Shown here: one piece after another, positions 24,437-35,500 of the stretch
How positions within the stretch are numbered: position 1 is the stretch's first letter
Layout: the number at the start of each line of letters is the position of its first letter
Source of the DNA: Trogon surrucura
Taxonomy: Eukaryota > Chordata > Aves > Trogoniformes > Trogonidae
Length of the DNA: 64,000 nt
Direction of reading: 5' to 3'
NCBI GenBank assembly: GCA_020746105.1
Contig: CM036617.1
Span: forward strand, 39,833,898-39,897,897
The notes under the pieces: model-generated
What the model was told of the DNA's origin: nothing
Seen by the model: the letters and a program-made list of their open reading frames with translations, nothing else
The model's database searches: none
Program-made: the position numbers and the translations under genes

Positions 24437-25534
24437 AGAAAATTTTACTTGGGTAATGGTTTAAAGTGTATCCTGATTTTTCTGTGAACTGCAAGAAATT
24501 TGTCTTACAAAGCAGTGCAAAATTGGCAGTACTTCCAACTTATCAAAACGTAGAATTATGTCACTTAGCATATCTAGGTGCTGTTTAGAAGAACCAAATA
24601 CGAACCCACTAAGCCCATATAGGAACCCTTCTTCAGTTATAGGTATTAAATCTTAAAGCAATGGGTAATGATCTTGTTTTGTCTTTTCAGAATTGTGACA
24701 GTAATTCAGTTTGATTGCTGACTCGCATGTTGTTGACTTGGGTGTATATTTAGAAATGGTTAATGTTTTTTAATCCCTCTGGTGTGGTACTTTCCAAGAA
24801 ACCTGAAGCACTGTGTCTTTACTTATAAAACTGGAAACAATGAAGAAATTTTTCCTGTTTATTTGTAGACAGACAATAGATTGTGGAAGTCAGTTATCCT
24901 CCACTCTCAATAGTCCTTATAGTACATATCCTACAATTGTCTTTGTCTTTCCATTTTTCTATAAGAGAAGCAAGATTTCTGCTGTGTAAATGAAGTTGAA
25001 GGGTAGTGTTTTTGACATCCGAAGATCCTTAAGATATTACCTCCCTTCTCAAATAGTCTTTGTATGTGGGAAATTGCCATTCTCTTGGGTCTCAAACTGT
25101 GACATATCTAAGATTTTTTTTAGAACCCATAGCTAAGACTACAGGTTCTGCATATTTGAGTCGTTATTTCTTACTGATTTCTGAATGTAGCTGTCATGCA
25201 CAGAATTTTCTTCCATTGAAAGGAGGTGACGCAGCAGTAATGGCTAGAAGGTTCTCATGCAAACCAGCTACTTACCTACAACGGGGAGAGGAGTGAAGCA
25301 GATTTGCTGAGGAACTATTATATTCAGTCATTAAAAATATGGCATTATTTAAGCAACTTGAAATTGAGCTCAAGAGGGAAGGGGTTACAGCCATATCATC
25401 TGAAGACGACCCTGGAAAACGCATAAAAACATTGGGAGCAAAACCATTAGCCCAGCTGAAGTGCAGCTGTACTTCATCGGGGGCTTCAGGTACTTCATCA
25501 GGGGCCCAGCTCAAAGGCCTTTATGCGAGCGCCT

Positions 25535-26700
25535 GCAGTGTGGGCAATAAACAAGAGGAGCTGGAGACGCTTGTGTGCCTGCAGTGCTGCAATCTAATCG
25601 GCATCATGGAGACATCGTGGAATGACTCCTATGACTGATGTGTTGGATTAGAAGGGTGTAAGCTCTTCAGGAAGGACACACAGCGGAAACAAGGAGGGGG
25701 TGTTTCACTCCATGTTAATGAACAGCTAGAATGCATGGAGCTACACCTGGCAAGAGATGATGAAAAGACCTAATACCTGTGGGCCAGCGTGAAAGGAAGG
25801 GTAGGAGACATTACAGTGGGGGTCTGCTACAGACCACCTGACCAGGAGGACCAAGTGGATGAGGCCCTTCATAGACAGATACAAGTCGCTGCTCGTTCAC
25901 AAGCCCAGGTCCTCATGGGGGACTTGTCTCTCCAACTGATACTGGGGTGATTCAACACAGCAGGGCATAAGCAATCCATGAGATTCCTGGAATGCACTGA
26001 TGATAACTTCCTCCTCCAAGTGATAGACAAACCAATGAGGAGAGGTGCCATGTTAGACCTTGTTCTCACCAACAAGTAAGAGTTGGTGGGCAGTGTTGAG
26101 CTCATGGGCAGCCTTGGCTGCAGTGACCAGGAGATGGTGGAGTTTAAGATTCTAAGGGCAGCAAAGAAGGGGATGCTCAGCAAACTTGAAACCCTTGACT
26201 TCAGAAGAGCTGACTTTGGCCTCTTCAGGAACCTCCTTGGTAGCATACCATGGGACAAAGCCCTGGAGGGATTATGAGCCCAGGAAAGCTGGTTGACTTT
26301 CAAGTATCATCTCCTCCAAGGTCAAAGGCATTGCATCACTAAAAGGAAGAAGTCTGACAAAAACTCCTGGAGACCTATATGGATGAACAAGGAACTCCTG
26401 GCCAAAATCAGACACAAAAGGGTAATCCACAGAGGATGGAAGCAAGGACTGGTAACCTGGGATGATTACAAAGAGATTGCTTCTGAAATCAGAAACCAAG
26501 TGAGAAAAGCTGAAGCACTGACAGAATCAAATCTGGCCAGGGACATTAAAAATAACAGAAAAGGATTCTATGGGTATGTGAAAGAAAAAAAGAAAAATGG
26601 GAGAATGTGGAGCCCCTCTGGAGCGATACAGGTGACCTTATTACCAAGGATATGGAGAAGGCTGAGGTACTCAGTGACTCTTTTGCTTCACTGATAACCA
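25535..26700 (+). pseudogene. CR1 endonuclease (APE-type) domain remnant
   Basis: One frame carries recognisable apurinic-endonuclease-like CR1 sequence, from GNKQEELET through the GGGVSLHVNE and YRPPDQEDQ segments to the linker before the RT. It is interrupted by in-frame stops at 25636, 25771, 25948, 26077 and 26275. The usual Ser-Asp-His near the end of the domain reads Ser-Asp-Gln, with the Gln codon at 26128-26130. The domain cannot be functional. The frame changes near 26695-26702 before the RT part. Confidence 0.85.
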
Positions 26701-26701
26701 C

Positions 26702-27770
26702 TTGAGCCACACCACCCAGGTCACAGAGCGCATTGGCTGGATCTGGGAGATTGAAGAACCACGCAGGGTAGGAGCAGATCAAGTCCGGGAACCTCTAGAA
26801 AACCTGAAGGTGCACAACTCCACGGGACCTGATGAGATACACCCAGGGGTCCTGAAGGAATTGGCGAATGAAGTTGCTAGGCCACTAGCTGTCACATTTC
26901 AGAAGTCGTGGCAGTCTGACAAAGGTCCCTCAAACTGGAAAAAGGGAAACATAATTACCCTTTTTAAAAAGGGAAGCAAAGAAAACCCAGGGAACTACAG
27001 ACCGGTCAGCCTCACCTGTGTGCCAGGTAAAACCATGGAACAGATCCTCCTGATAAGAGTACTAAGGCACATGAAAACTAACGAGGTGATCGGTGACAGC
27101 CACCATGGTTTCACTAAGGGCAAATCATGCCTGACTTTTTTGGTGTCCTTCTGTGACAAAGTAGCCCAGGAGAGAAGGACTTGGGGGTGTTGATAGACGA
27201 GAAGCTCAGCATGAGCCAACGGTGCCCTCATGCAGCTCAGAAGGCCAGTCGTGTCCTGGGATGCATCAAGAGGCGTGTGGCCAGCAGATCAAGAGAGGTG
27301 ATGTTCCACCTTTACTCTGCTCTTGTGAGACCTCACCTTGAATACTGTGTCCAGCTCTGGTGTCCTAACCGTAAGAGGGACATAGATCTGTTGGAACGAG
27401 TTCAGAGGAGGGCCACAAAGATGATCCAGGGGCCAGAGCACCTCTACTATGAGAACAGGCTGAGGGAACTGGGATTGCTCAGCCTGGAGAAGAGAAGCCT
27501 TCAAGGGGACCTAACTACTTTCCAATACCTGAAGGGAACCTACAGGAAGGCTGAGGAGGGACTTTTTACAGGAGTGTCCACTGATAGGACAAGGGGAAAT
27601 AGATTTATATTGAAGGAGAATAGATTTAGATTAGATCTTAGGAAGAAATTCTTCAGTGCAAGGGTTGCAAGACTTTGGAATAGATTACACATAGAAGTTG
27701 TGGATGCCCCCTCCCTTTAGGTGTTCAAGGCCAGGTTGGATGAGGCCTTGAGTAACCTGATCTAGTTAAG
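26702..27770 (+). pseudogene. CR1 reverse transcriptase remnant with internal deletion
   Basis: From 26702 the frame reads the N-terminal RT region (NSTGPDEIHPGVLKELANEV; NYRPVSLTCVPGKTMEQILL; VIGDSHHGFTKGKSCLTF). At about 27165-27180 it jumps directly to the region normally found well downstream ([20 protein letters not shown]), in another frame. By family knowledge the missing part holds the YLDFSKAFD and catalytic FADD motifs, several hundred bases. The rest runs to a stop at 27718-27720 with a recognisable tail after it. Confidence 0.88.
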
Positions 27771-29339
27771 GGCATCCCTGCCCATGGCAGAGAGGTTCAA
27801 TTAGATGATCTCTAAGGTCCTTTTCAACCTAAGACATTCTATGATTCTGTGTAGACAGTGAGGTTGAGTTTCTGCTCTCTTGTCTTCAAAGACCTCCTTT
27901 ACTTAGTCTTTGAAAAGTTAAATTAAGAGTTTTGTGGAGTTTGGGAATGGAGGAGGTTACATGAAAGCATTGGAATTGACATTGCTGAGCGTGTAGGAGT
28001 TGTAACCAGCTGCTGCAAAGTCATGTCTTTCCCGTTACAGGGATTTTTGCATATTTAAACATAGTTCAGGAAAGTTACTTGTCTTGTGGCTTATTGTATT
28101 GGGACGTCTCTGTATTGAGATTGCAGCCACAAACACTGATTTTGTGTCTCTGCCCCCAAGAGGAGACCTGCTTGTAGCCATTGTCCCACAGCGTGTAGCT
28201 GGAATTAAGACAGAAGTGAATGTATTAAAACATTAGGAGAAATGAGGATTGGAGAAATTATATCACAAGACTGTGGAAAACAGGAGAGGAAGGGTTAAAG
28301 TGTTATTTGCCATACAACTTTCACAGAGTTGTAATTTAAAGCATTTTAACAATAAAAGTTCATGGTTTTTTTAAGCAGTGGGAGAAGGAAGGGGTTTCGT
28401 ATCTTAGAGGTTCGATTCGATTGTTCGATTGGGTGTTTTTCTTTGTTTTTTTTTTTTTGTTTTGTGGTGGTTTTTTTTCTGAAGGGTGACAGTATGGATG
28501 TTTTGGAACCTGTAGACACAGCATTATGTTGGTGGGTCTCCAGTTAATAATGTATTTGGTTACAGAGGTTGCAGTAGATGGAAAACCGGCTTTGTTTTTC
28601 TTGAATGTGGGATGAGGAAGGACAGAGGGCCTAGTCCCTTATCACATTTACTGCGTGTGCGTCTGTCCATCCTGGAAGAGAGAGTTCTCACCTGAGGGCT
28701 TTAAAGCACAGTGCAGGTGTAAGGTTCTTTTCTGTAATTAATACTCTCTGATTCCTGCTTTGCCTTTTCGTCACTGTGCTCTATAAAGTTTAGCGTAAGA
28801 AAGTCAGTATTTCTGCAGAACTAGATTTGTATTTCTTTGCTTTCTTCTACAGAGTGATTAGCTATTATTTTTTTTTCTCTGTTTCAAGAAGTGTGTGGCT
28901 GCGTTTTGTATTGTCTGTAAAAGTTGTGAAAGGATTCAAACAGGAACAAATGCCTTTTTTTTTTTTTATACCAGTATTACTTTGAGACATTCTTTTTAGT
29001 TTTCAGCTCAGATAAATTAAATTACAGTCTGTCATACTATTCCAGTGTACAGCTAAGGAAGAAGAGACTAGAGAAATTTGTGCTTGAAAACATGTAGTGT
29101 TAGAAATGAAAACAGATGAATTAAAAATCGTCGTAATAAAATTATTTTAGAAGGTTCTCTACAAGCCAGTTGTTTGGACCTAAGAGATTGTATGTGAAGA
29201 TTTTATACAAAAATGAAATATTTATCATCAATGAAATTTGATGGTGTTTCAATTAAATATTAATGAAAAAATAAAGTCAAATCTGGTGGTTTTGTGGAGT
29301 CTCTCTTGTATCTTATGATGTGTGTAACTTTGATTTCAG

Positions 29340-29496
29340 GTTGATGAAAAGGCTCTAAGACACATAACGGAGATGGGTTTCAGCAAAGAAGCAGCAAGAC
29401 AGGCACTTATGGATAACAGTAACAGCCTAGAGGCGGCATTAAATTTTCTTCTGAACAGCAGTAAGCAGAAACCCATTCAGGGACCACCACCTAGAG
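29340..29496 (+). CDS. TDRD3: TDRD3 coding exon 9 (UBA domain)
   Basis: A 157-base exon after TTTCAG and before GTAAAA, encoding residues 273-324 plus one base. Residues 273-314, [20 protein letters not shown] and [20 protein letters not shown], form a complete ubiquitin-associated domain. It has the MGF loop (284-286) and the three-helix pattern ending in LEAALNFLL. In the family this domain binds polyubiquitin. It is followed by a Pro-rich stretch. Confidence 0.97.
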
Positions 29497-29853
29497 GTAA
29501 AACTTGCAATGCTTTAAAACAGTGTTTATGAGCAAAGGAATTTGCGTATGGTGGATTACTAATGTAGTTATAGAAGGGCATATCTGCATATTATTTTCCT
29601 GCAGGTTAGAATGCATTGCAAACCTGAAAGCAAATACTTTGGCGAGGACTCTGTATTGTGTTCTTGTCAAAAATCTGGAATTTGAAGTCAGATTTAAATA
29701 TCCTGAAATTAAAAATATCTGGATCTATTTTGTCTGTGATAGGTTTTTTTTTTTTAAAGGTTGCAAATACAGATATTTTATAGATGAAATAAAAAAGTAT
29801 GTACATGTTTTTTAATTTATTCCCCACTCACAAATAACTTTTTATGGTTACAG
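29497..29853 (+). other. Intron 9 of TDRD3
   Basis: A 357-bp AT-rich intron between GTAAAA and TTACAG. No repeat or RNA gene was seen. Open frames on both strands are chance. Confidence 0.8.
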
Positions 29854-29979
29854 GTAAAGGGAAGGGCCGAGGCCGAATAAGACCTGAAGATGAAGAAGAG
29901 TTGGGAAATGCCAGACCATCTGCACCAAGCACACTGTTTGATTTCTTGGAGTCCAAAATGGGTACTCTAACAGTAGAGG
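29854..29979 (+). CDS. TDRD3: TDRD3 coding exon 10 (Gly/Arg patch and acidic linker)
   Basis: A 126-base exon. Its first two bases complete Gly 325, and it then encodes residues 326-366 and one base of Glu 367. It reads [20 protein letters not shown] and then [20 protein letters not shown]. The Gly/Arg patch suggests RNA or nucleic-acid contact. The [10 protein letters not shown] segment is almost invariant in vertebrate TDRD3. Donor GTAAGT at 29980. Confidence 0.96.
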
Positions 29980-30194
29980 GTAAGTTATTAAATTTAATGT
30001 ATGCGGAACCAGTGTTAGACAGTGTTGGTGGAATTGTTTTTCGTAACTTTGATATTTAAAGATGATTTCTTGAACTTTCTCCACAGTCAGTCATAGAAAA
30101 AAAAAACAAACGAGTGCTAGAGAGCTATTCTCCTTTGAAGAAAGGTCAAATAAATCGCACTGTGATGGTTTGTGCTTCTGTCTTGATTATAGAT

Positions 30195-30234
30195 GAGCTT
30201 AGGGTGTTTGTTTTGAGCTTAGGGTATTTGTTTC
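30195..30234. repeat. Direct duplication of 20 bp
   Basis: GAGCTTAGGGTGTTTGTTTT at 30195-30214 is followed immediately by a copy with two changes at 30215-30234. Confidence 0.9.
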
Positions 30235-32069
30235 ATGCCTAGATGTCTAAAGACTTTAATTTTGAAATAAAGGGACATAAATCCCAGGTTGTTAATCTAA
30301 TTTGATAAAGGCTCTCACAACTTTAATGGACTTGAATGTTGTTCAGATATAAATAAAGAAGAAAACTATAACCACAGTCCTCTTGCCTCAGATTATAAAG
30401 AGCGTGTTTTGTGTGCTGCCAGAGTTAAGAGTTTACTAACTGTAATAAACTTAATTGTTTTTTTGTGTACTGTCTCTCTGAAGGGGCGAAAAATACGTTT
30501 TTGTCTGTGGTAAAATACTAAGCAACTGTTTTTTTTTCCCTGGTTGTCCCGTTTCATTACTGTAAGGACTGAGGGAAAGGTAGGTTTTCAGAAAGTGGGA
30601 ATCTGAATAATTCTGCAGATTTAATGCAGAAGATCTGAGAATTTTCTTTAATGCCCTTTTAATTGTATGGCTTCTTAAGAAAGAAAAGTGAGACTGTAGT
30701 CTGTTTAGGTCTAAATCATGCAGTACTTTGGCAATTTTAGCAGACAGAGGAAACTCCATGCATCCTGAGCTCTCCAGAGGCTGCTGTAATATTAAAGTAA
30801 AACTCACAGTAAGCTGAGTAATAAATGGAGATCATTTTTTCTTTTGGGTATGGCCTTGGAGGTGTTTCAGTGGCCAACATGAAATGAAAAGATCTGCTTC
30901 CATTATTTAACGTGAAGGATTTGTGCTGGAGCTGTAAATTTTTTCTTCTTTCTGCCTATAAAGTGACACTTTTCATAGAGGGTAAAAAAAAGGTCATCGT
31001 AACTCTCAACTGTTTGATACTTCAGAGTTTTCTAAGGACTGAGTGCATTTGCAGAATGACTACATTTATGTGTAATTATTTTTGTAATTTAAGTTCCAAA
31101 ATAGCCTTTCTTGACTGTTAATAACACTCTTGCTTTTTGTGTGTTCACTGGGTTGGGGATTTTTTTTTTTTAAAAAAAAAAGGGAAGATGAAGAGAGTGA
31201 AAAAAAGCTTGTGCTGAGTGAGAGTGAACAGGTTGCTCTATTGGAAAAGGTACAAACAGCTGTAATACCAATAAGCAGCTGCGTCTGAAATACTTGTAGA
31301 ACATCTCCATCATTCTGGTTAGTGAATGAGAGATATTTTGTTGAATGTATTATTTCTGCTTGTAGCATATATGTATTTAAAAAAGTGTAAATACTTGTCT
31401 GATCTTGCTATAGCAGTGAATTAAAGGTTAGTTATGTTTGAATTAGAAATGAAAACGTGAAGCCATGTAGACTCTCTGTGCAGCAAAACCCCAGTTTTCT
31501 GAGAGAGTTATTAGGACTGTCTGTTTTCCGTTAAATGCATGGCATATTGTTTTCAAGAGGGGTTTTGGGTTTTAGTGTTTTTTTCTTTTGTTTTTTTCTT
31601 GCTAGATCTGTCAGAGCTTCAAAGCTGCACGTTTACAGCTGCTACTTATATAAGCAGTGTAACATTTTGGCTTAATGTGTTTCAATGTTTTTTGCAACCT
31701 GTAGCAATTAAAGGTCAGCATCTTCAGGTGGAAGGAAAGGCAACAGTCTAGAAACTCAGTTCTTGGAGCTGTACCAAGGGTGTCTTTATTCAAAAAAAAA
31801 AAAGAGGAAAGAGCAGCAAATAAAAGTGACACACATTTTGCTGGAGAAAGCTTGCCTCAACAGATGGGCTCGGGAGTTAATGAACCTGCTAACAAACCCA
31901 GGGGTCTCTTGGTAAAATTAGATGCACTGTGAGACTTTGAGTTCACTAAACATTTTTGTGATGCAGTGAGGTTTAGCTGTGAACAGAAAGGCACTTGCTT
32001 ATAAATATGATAGTTCTTTTGATAGATATACTTTTGATGGCTACAGTGTCTTTCTTTGGCCTGCAGAAT

Positions 32070-32590
32070 AAGTGCCGCACCTCAAGTGCTGTGTGCAGTT
32101 CTGGGCTCCACAGTACAGGAGGGACATCGAGGTGCTGGGGAAGGTACAGAGAAGGGCAATCAGAATGATTAGGGATAAGTCTTGTGAAGAGAGGCTTAGG
32201 GAGCTGGGGCTGTTCAGCCTGGAGAAGAGGAGACTCAGGGGAGACCTTATCACACTCTACAACCAGCTGAAAGGCAGCTGCAGTGAGACGGGTGTTGGCC
32301 TCTTCTCCGTAGTGAATAGCAACAGGACAAGAGGGAACGGGTTCAAGTTGCGCCAGGGGAAGTTCAGATTGGATATGAGGAAAAACGTCTTCACTGAAAG
32401 GTTGGTGAAGCACTGGAATGGGTTGCCGAAGGAGGTGGTGGAGTCACCATCCCTGGACGTGTTTCAAAAACGGCTGGATGTGGCACTTCAGGAGATGGTT
32501 TAGTGTTAGGGTGGTGTAAGGCTGTAGATTGGACTTGATGATCTTAAAGGTCCTCTCCAACCTTTATGGTTCTATGTTTCTATGAGTCTA
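32070..32590 (+). mobile_element. CR1 LINE 3' fragment, plus orientation
   Basis: The fragment starts in the C-terminal RT region ([60 protein letters not shown]). It continues through the CR1 3' tail ending near TTCTATGTTTCTATGA. The frame 32072-32503 is nearly intact, so this copy is younger or less damaged than others here. It is 5'-truncated. Confidence 0.9.
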
Positions 32591-35500
32591 AGTGATTTCA
32601 AATAGCTAAATACTGTTTTATATGTTAGCTGGGTCTAGATCGTACTTTAGTAAGACTGTAACTTTTTTCTTCCATTTCTACAATAGATTTCCTCTGCTTA
32701 TGTATGTTGTTCGTAGATTGTTTATGGTGAGTGGCCAAAAGTTTGTGGCTTTCTTTACGAAACGCAGCTGTCGTCACTGGATTTGTCAGAAGTGAAAAGT
32801 ATTTAAAGATACCTTTCCAATACACAAACATTCTGTATTAGCTGATACAATTTTGTGAACTCTTCAGGTAATGAATTTAAGCGCGTTCTCTAAAGCATGT
32901 GTAGGGAATCGTGCTTGAGATACATCTTTCGCTCACCAAAGACGAGTTAAACTTTTACAGTGAACAGAAACGAAAGCAGCGGTCGTGATTTTCTCTCGCA
33001 TTATGAACATTGATTTTTCTTTTGATAAGTTTTGTGCTTGCATTGAGAGACTAGAGAAGGCTTTTATGTGTGATTGAAAGACATTTAAAGGAAAAATAAT
33101 AACCCTGTGGGTTATATGCCTTTCTTACTGTCAGTAATTTTAACTAAGTAGTAGTAATTTACTGAGAATTGTGACATGAGTGAATTACTTCTTTTAAAAT
33201 TACATTACTGATTGATGGTGTTTACTTAGGGGAACTTTTATGGTCCTTTGGGTTTAGTACATGTATGTAGCCAACATACTGTACTGTAATAACAGTGTTA
33301 TATAAGTAAAAAAAAATGGTTATATTAGCATATATATATATCAGTTTATAATCTTTTTATAATCAGTTTATAATCTCCTGTGTTTAAACATAAATATGCT
33401 TTGACTTTCTGTGGTTTTACCTCTTAAATATAAATTAAAAAAAGCTATAAAATCATAAGGAAAAAAGCATAATTCTATGAAAACTTTCTACTCCTTCAGC
33501 TGACAAAAGTTCTGGCATATTTCCTAACATGACACACAAGGGTTTGTGGTTTGTGCTTTTTGATATTGTCTTGGTTTTTTAGCATTTATAGGTGTTTAGC
33601 TATTCTTCAGTCATGCCTTTCTCAGAAAAGAAAAAAAAAAATGTTAGAATTTTTGAAGAGTTCAGAAAACAATCTGATTTTTTTTTGGGGGGAAAAAAAC
33701 ATCTGCTTTTTTTCCGTTTCTGAAGAATAATGATACGTTTTTGTACTTTTTGGTTTTTGGAAGTCAGTTGGTTTTGAAGTGGTTGTTCAATTTCGTTTTG
33801 TTAGTCTTTATTTTCCTTAGTGAATATGTCAAACTCATAGGATTGTACCTCTGTTTCTGTGCTGGGTTTCGGTTTTTTTCAATCTTGCAGAGCCTACTTT
33901 AAATGGGTTTTTCAGAAGTACATAGTTATATGCTGAATTACAGGCTTTTCGTCTCTTTAAAAGTGCTTTATTCCCTTTGCAAAGTTTAAGAAGACCTGTG
34001 CAGTCTGACGAATTCAAGCATATTGTAAAAATAATTTAATAGAAGTATTTCTCTGCCAATTTTATTCCTCTGTGGTTGAAAATGTTCCTTTAAATATTTA
34101 ATTATTTGTTGTCTTAAATTCCATGTGAAGTGAGATGACGTGTTAACGGTGTTTGCAGAGATGATGATGTATCTGCAGTGATTATACTTAGCACTGTGAA
34201 CTCTTCGATCATGAAGCCTGCATCCAGGTGTTTGCAGAAACCAAAAGACAGATGTTACGAGCACCTTCTTCCTCTCGCTTGACCCTGTCAGTTGCCAGCA
34301 GTAGAGACACGTAGTTCTCTCCTTAGTATTACTAGAGCAGTGGTCAGAGATGAAAGGCGCATTGGGGAAACTGCTAGAAACATCTCAAATATGTGATGTT
34401 ATACAGCCAAGAATAAGGTCTCTTCACTTAATTTTTTATTTTTTTCCCTGCACAGTAACTGTACTAAGGAGGGCCCAGGCAGGCAAGTTTTTCTGCACTT
34501 GCATGTAGCATACTAAAGCCTTCACTGAGTATCAAAAAGATGGATTGTTGTGCAGTATTTCTGGCCCCTTTCCGTCCTATGTGGTCTCTAAAATCCCAGT
34601 TTGTTTTTAACATTTTCAGAGAGACGACCTTTGCGTGAGGAAAGCGGTTTTGAATAAATGAGTGCACGCCTACTGTGACACTAACATGTTTGATCAGGAG
34701 CGTGGGATTACCTGGGACGACCGTATTTATCATTATTGCAAGCATTAGGCTTTTGTCCACTTGTGACAGGTTCTAATCTCTTCTGAATGACTGAGAGTCT
34801 GTGTGGAAGCCAAAACAAAAGGAAGTTTTGCTGAACTGAAATAAACACTTTTTAATTCTTTGCCATGCCACATTTTCATAAAAAGTTCTTTATGTGACCT
34901 GGGGAGAAAGTGTCTGAGAAGAAGAATTGTTTCTTTTCAAGTACGCAGAGGATTGATTTGCTTTTCTCCATGCATCCCTCCTAATTTTTCTTATCTGTTG
35001 TTTCTAATTACACCTGAAACCTCAGTACTGCTGAGAATTTCTAAATTCATTTTTGTATTTGCTGTAACCAGTGTAAATTGTTCCGTTTCTGAACAGGAAC
35101 TGCAGAACATTTGTTTAGTTTGTTATCTTTGATTTGGTACCATTTCATAGTTGTGTTTAGACAGGTAGAAAACATTCATGAATTGAAATACCTTTTGTAT
35201 TTTGTTTGGGAGGTATTTGTGTTTCTCTTTAGAGATAAGGCAGCACATCAAGGTTTTTGTTTGTTTTTAAAGAACTGAAGATTACTTATAAGAGTTAGTT
35301 TCTTGCCCTGTAAGTGATGTCTTTGAAGGCTTTTTACATTTAATCTCCTTTCTTCAGAGTTGCTGAAATCTTGTATTAAGTAATTACAACTGTCTAAATT
35401 ATTAAATGCCTGTTTCCATGATCTGTTATTTCTTTAGTTGTAAAACATCGCGTATAGTAAACTACTTTATTTCAATGAAATGCAAAGAAGTAAAACAAAC

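Larger units (their letters stand above)
25340..27851 (+). mobile_element. Long, defective CR1 LINE copy
   Basis: The translation shows CR1 ORF2 order: endonuclease N-terminus (GNKQEELET at about 25540), the RRADFGLF segment, then reverse transcriptase N-terminal motifs (STGPDEIHPGVLKEL, NYRPVSLT), then the C-terminal RT/thumb region ([33 protein letters not shown]). It ends in the CR1 3' terminus ATTCTATGATTCTGTG at 27836-27851. The copy is about 2.5 kb against more than 4 kb for a full-length element. It is 5'-truncated, broken by stops and frameshifts, and lacks the RT catalytic core. The 5' boundary is uncertain by about 200 bp. Confidence 0.92.
23164..29339 (+). other. Intron 8 of TDRD3
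   Basis: A 6.2-kb intron with two CR1 copies: a small minus-oriented relic at about 24265-24365 and a long plus-oriented copy at about 25340-27851. An A/C-rich low-complexity patch lies at 24378-24436 and T-rich tracts lie near 28441-28479. The rest is unique AT-rich sequence. Confidence 0.8.

Noticed and set aside
27181..27720. A 179-codon open frame that looks like a gene
   Set aside because: It is the C-terminal RT region of the CR1 LINE copy, with the element's tail and 3' terminus directly after it.
32072..32503. A 143-codon open frame on the plus strand
   Set aside because: It translates to CR1 C-terminal RT sequence and ends in a CR1 tail; it is a retrotransposon fragment.
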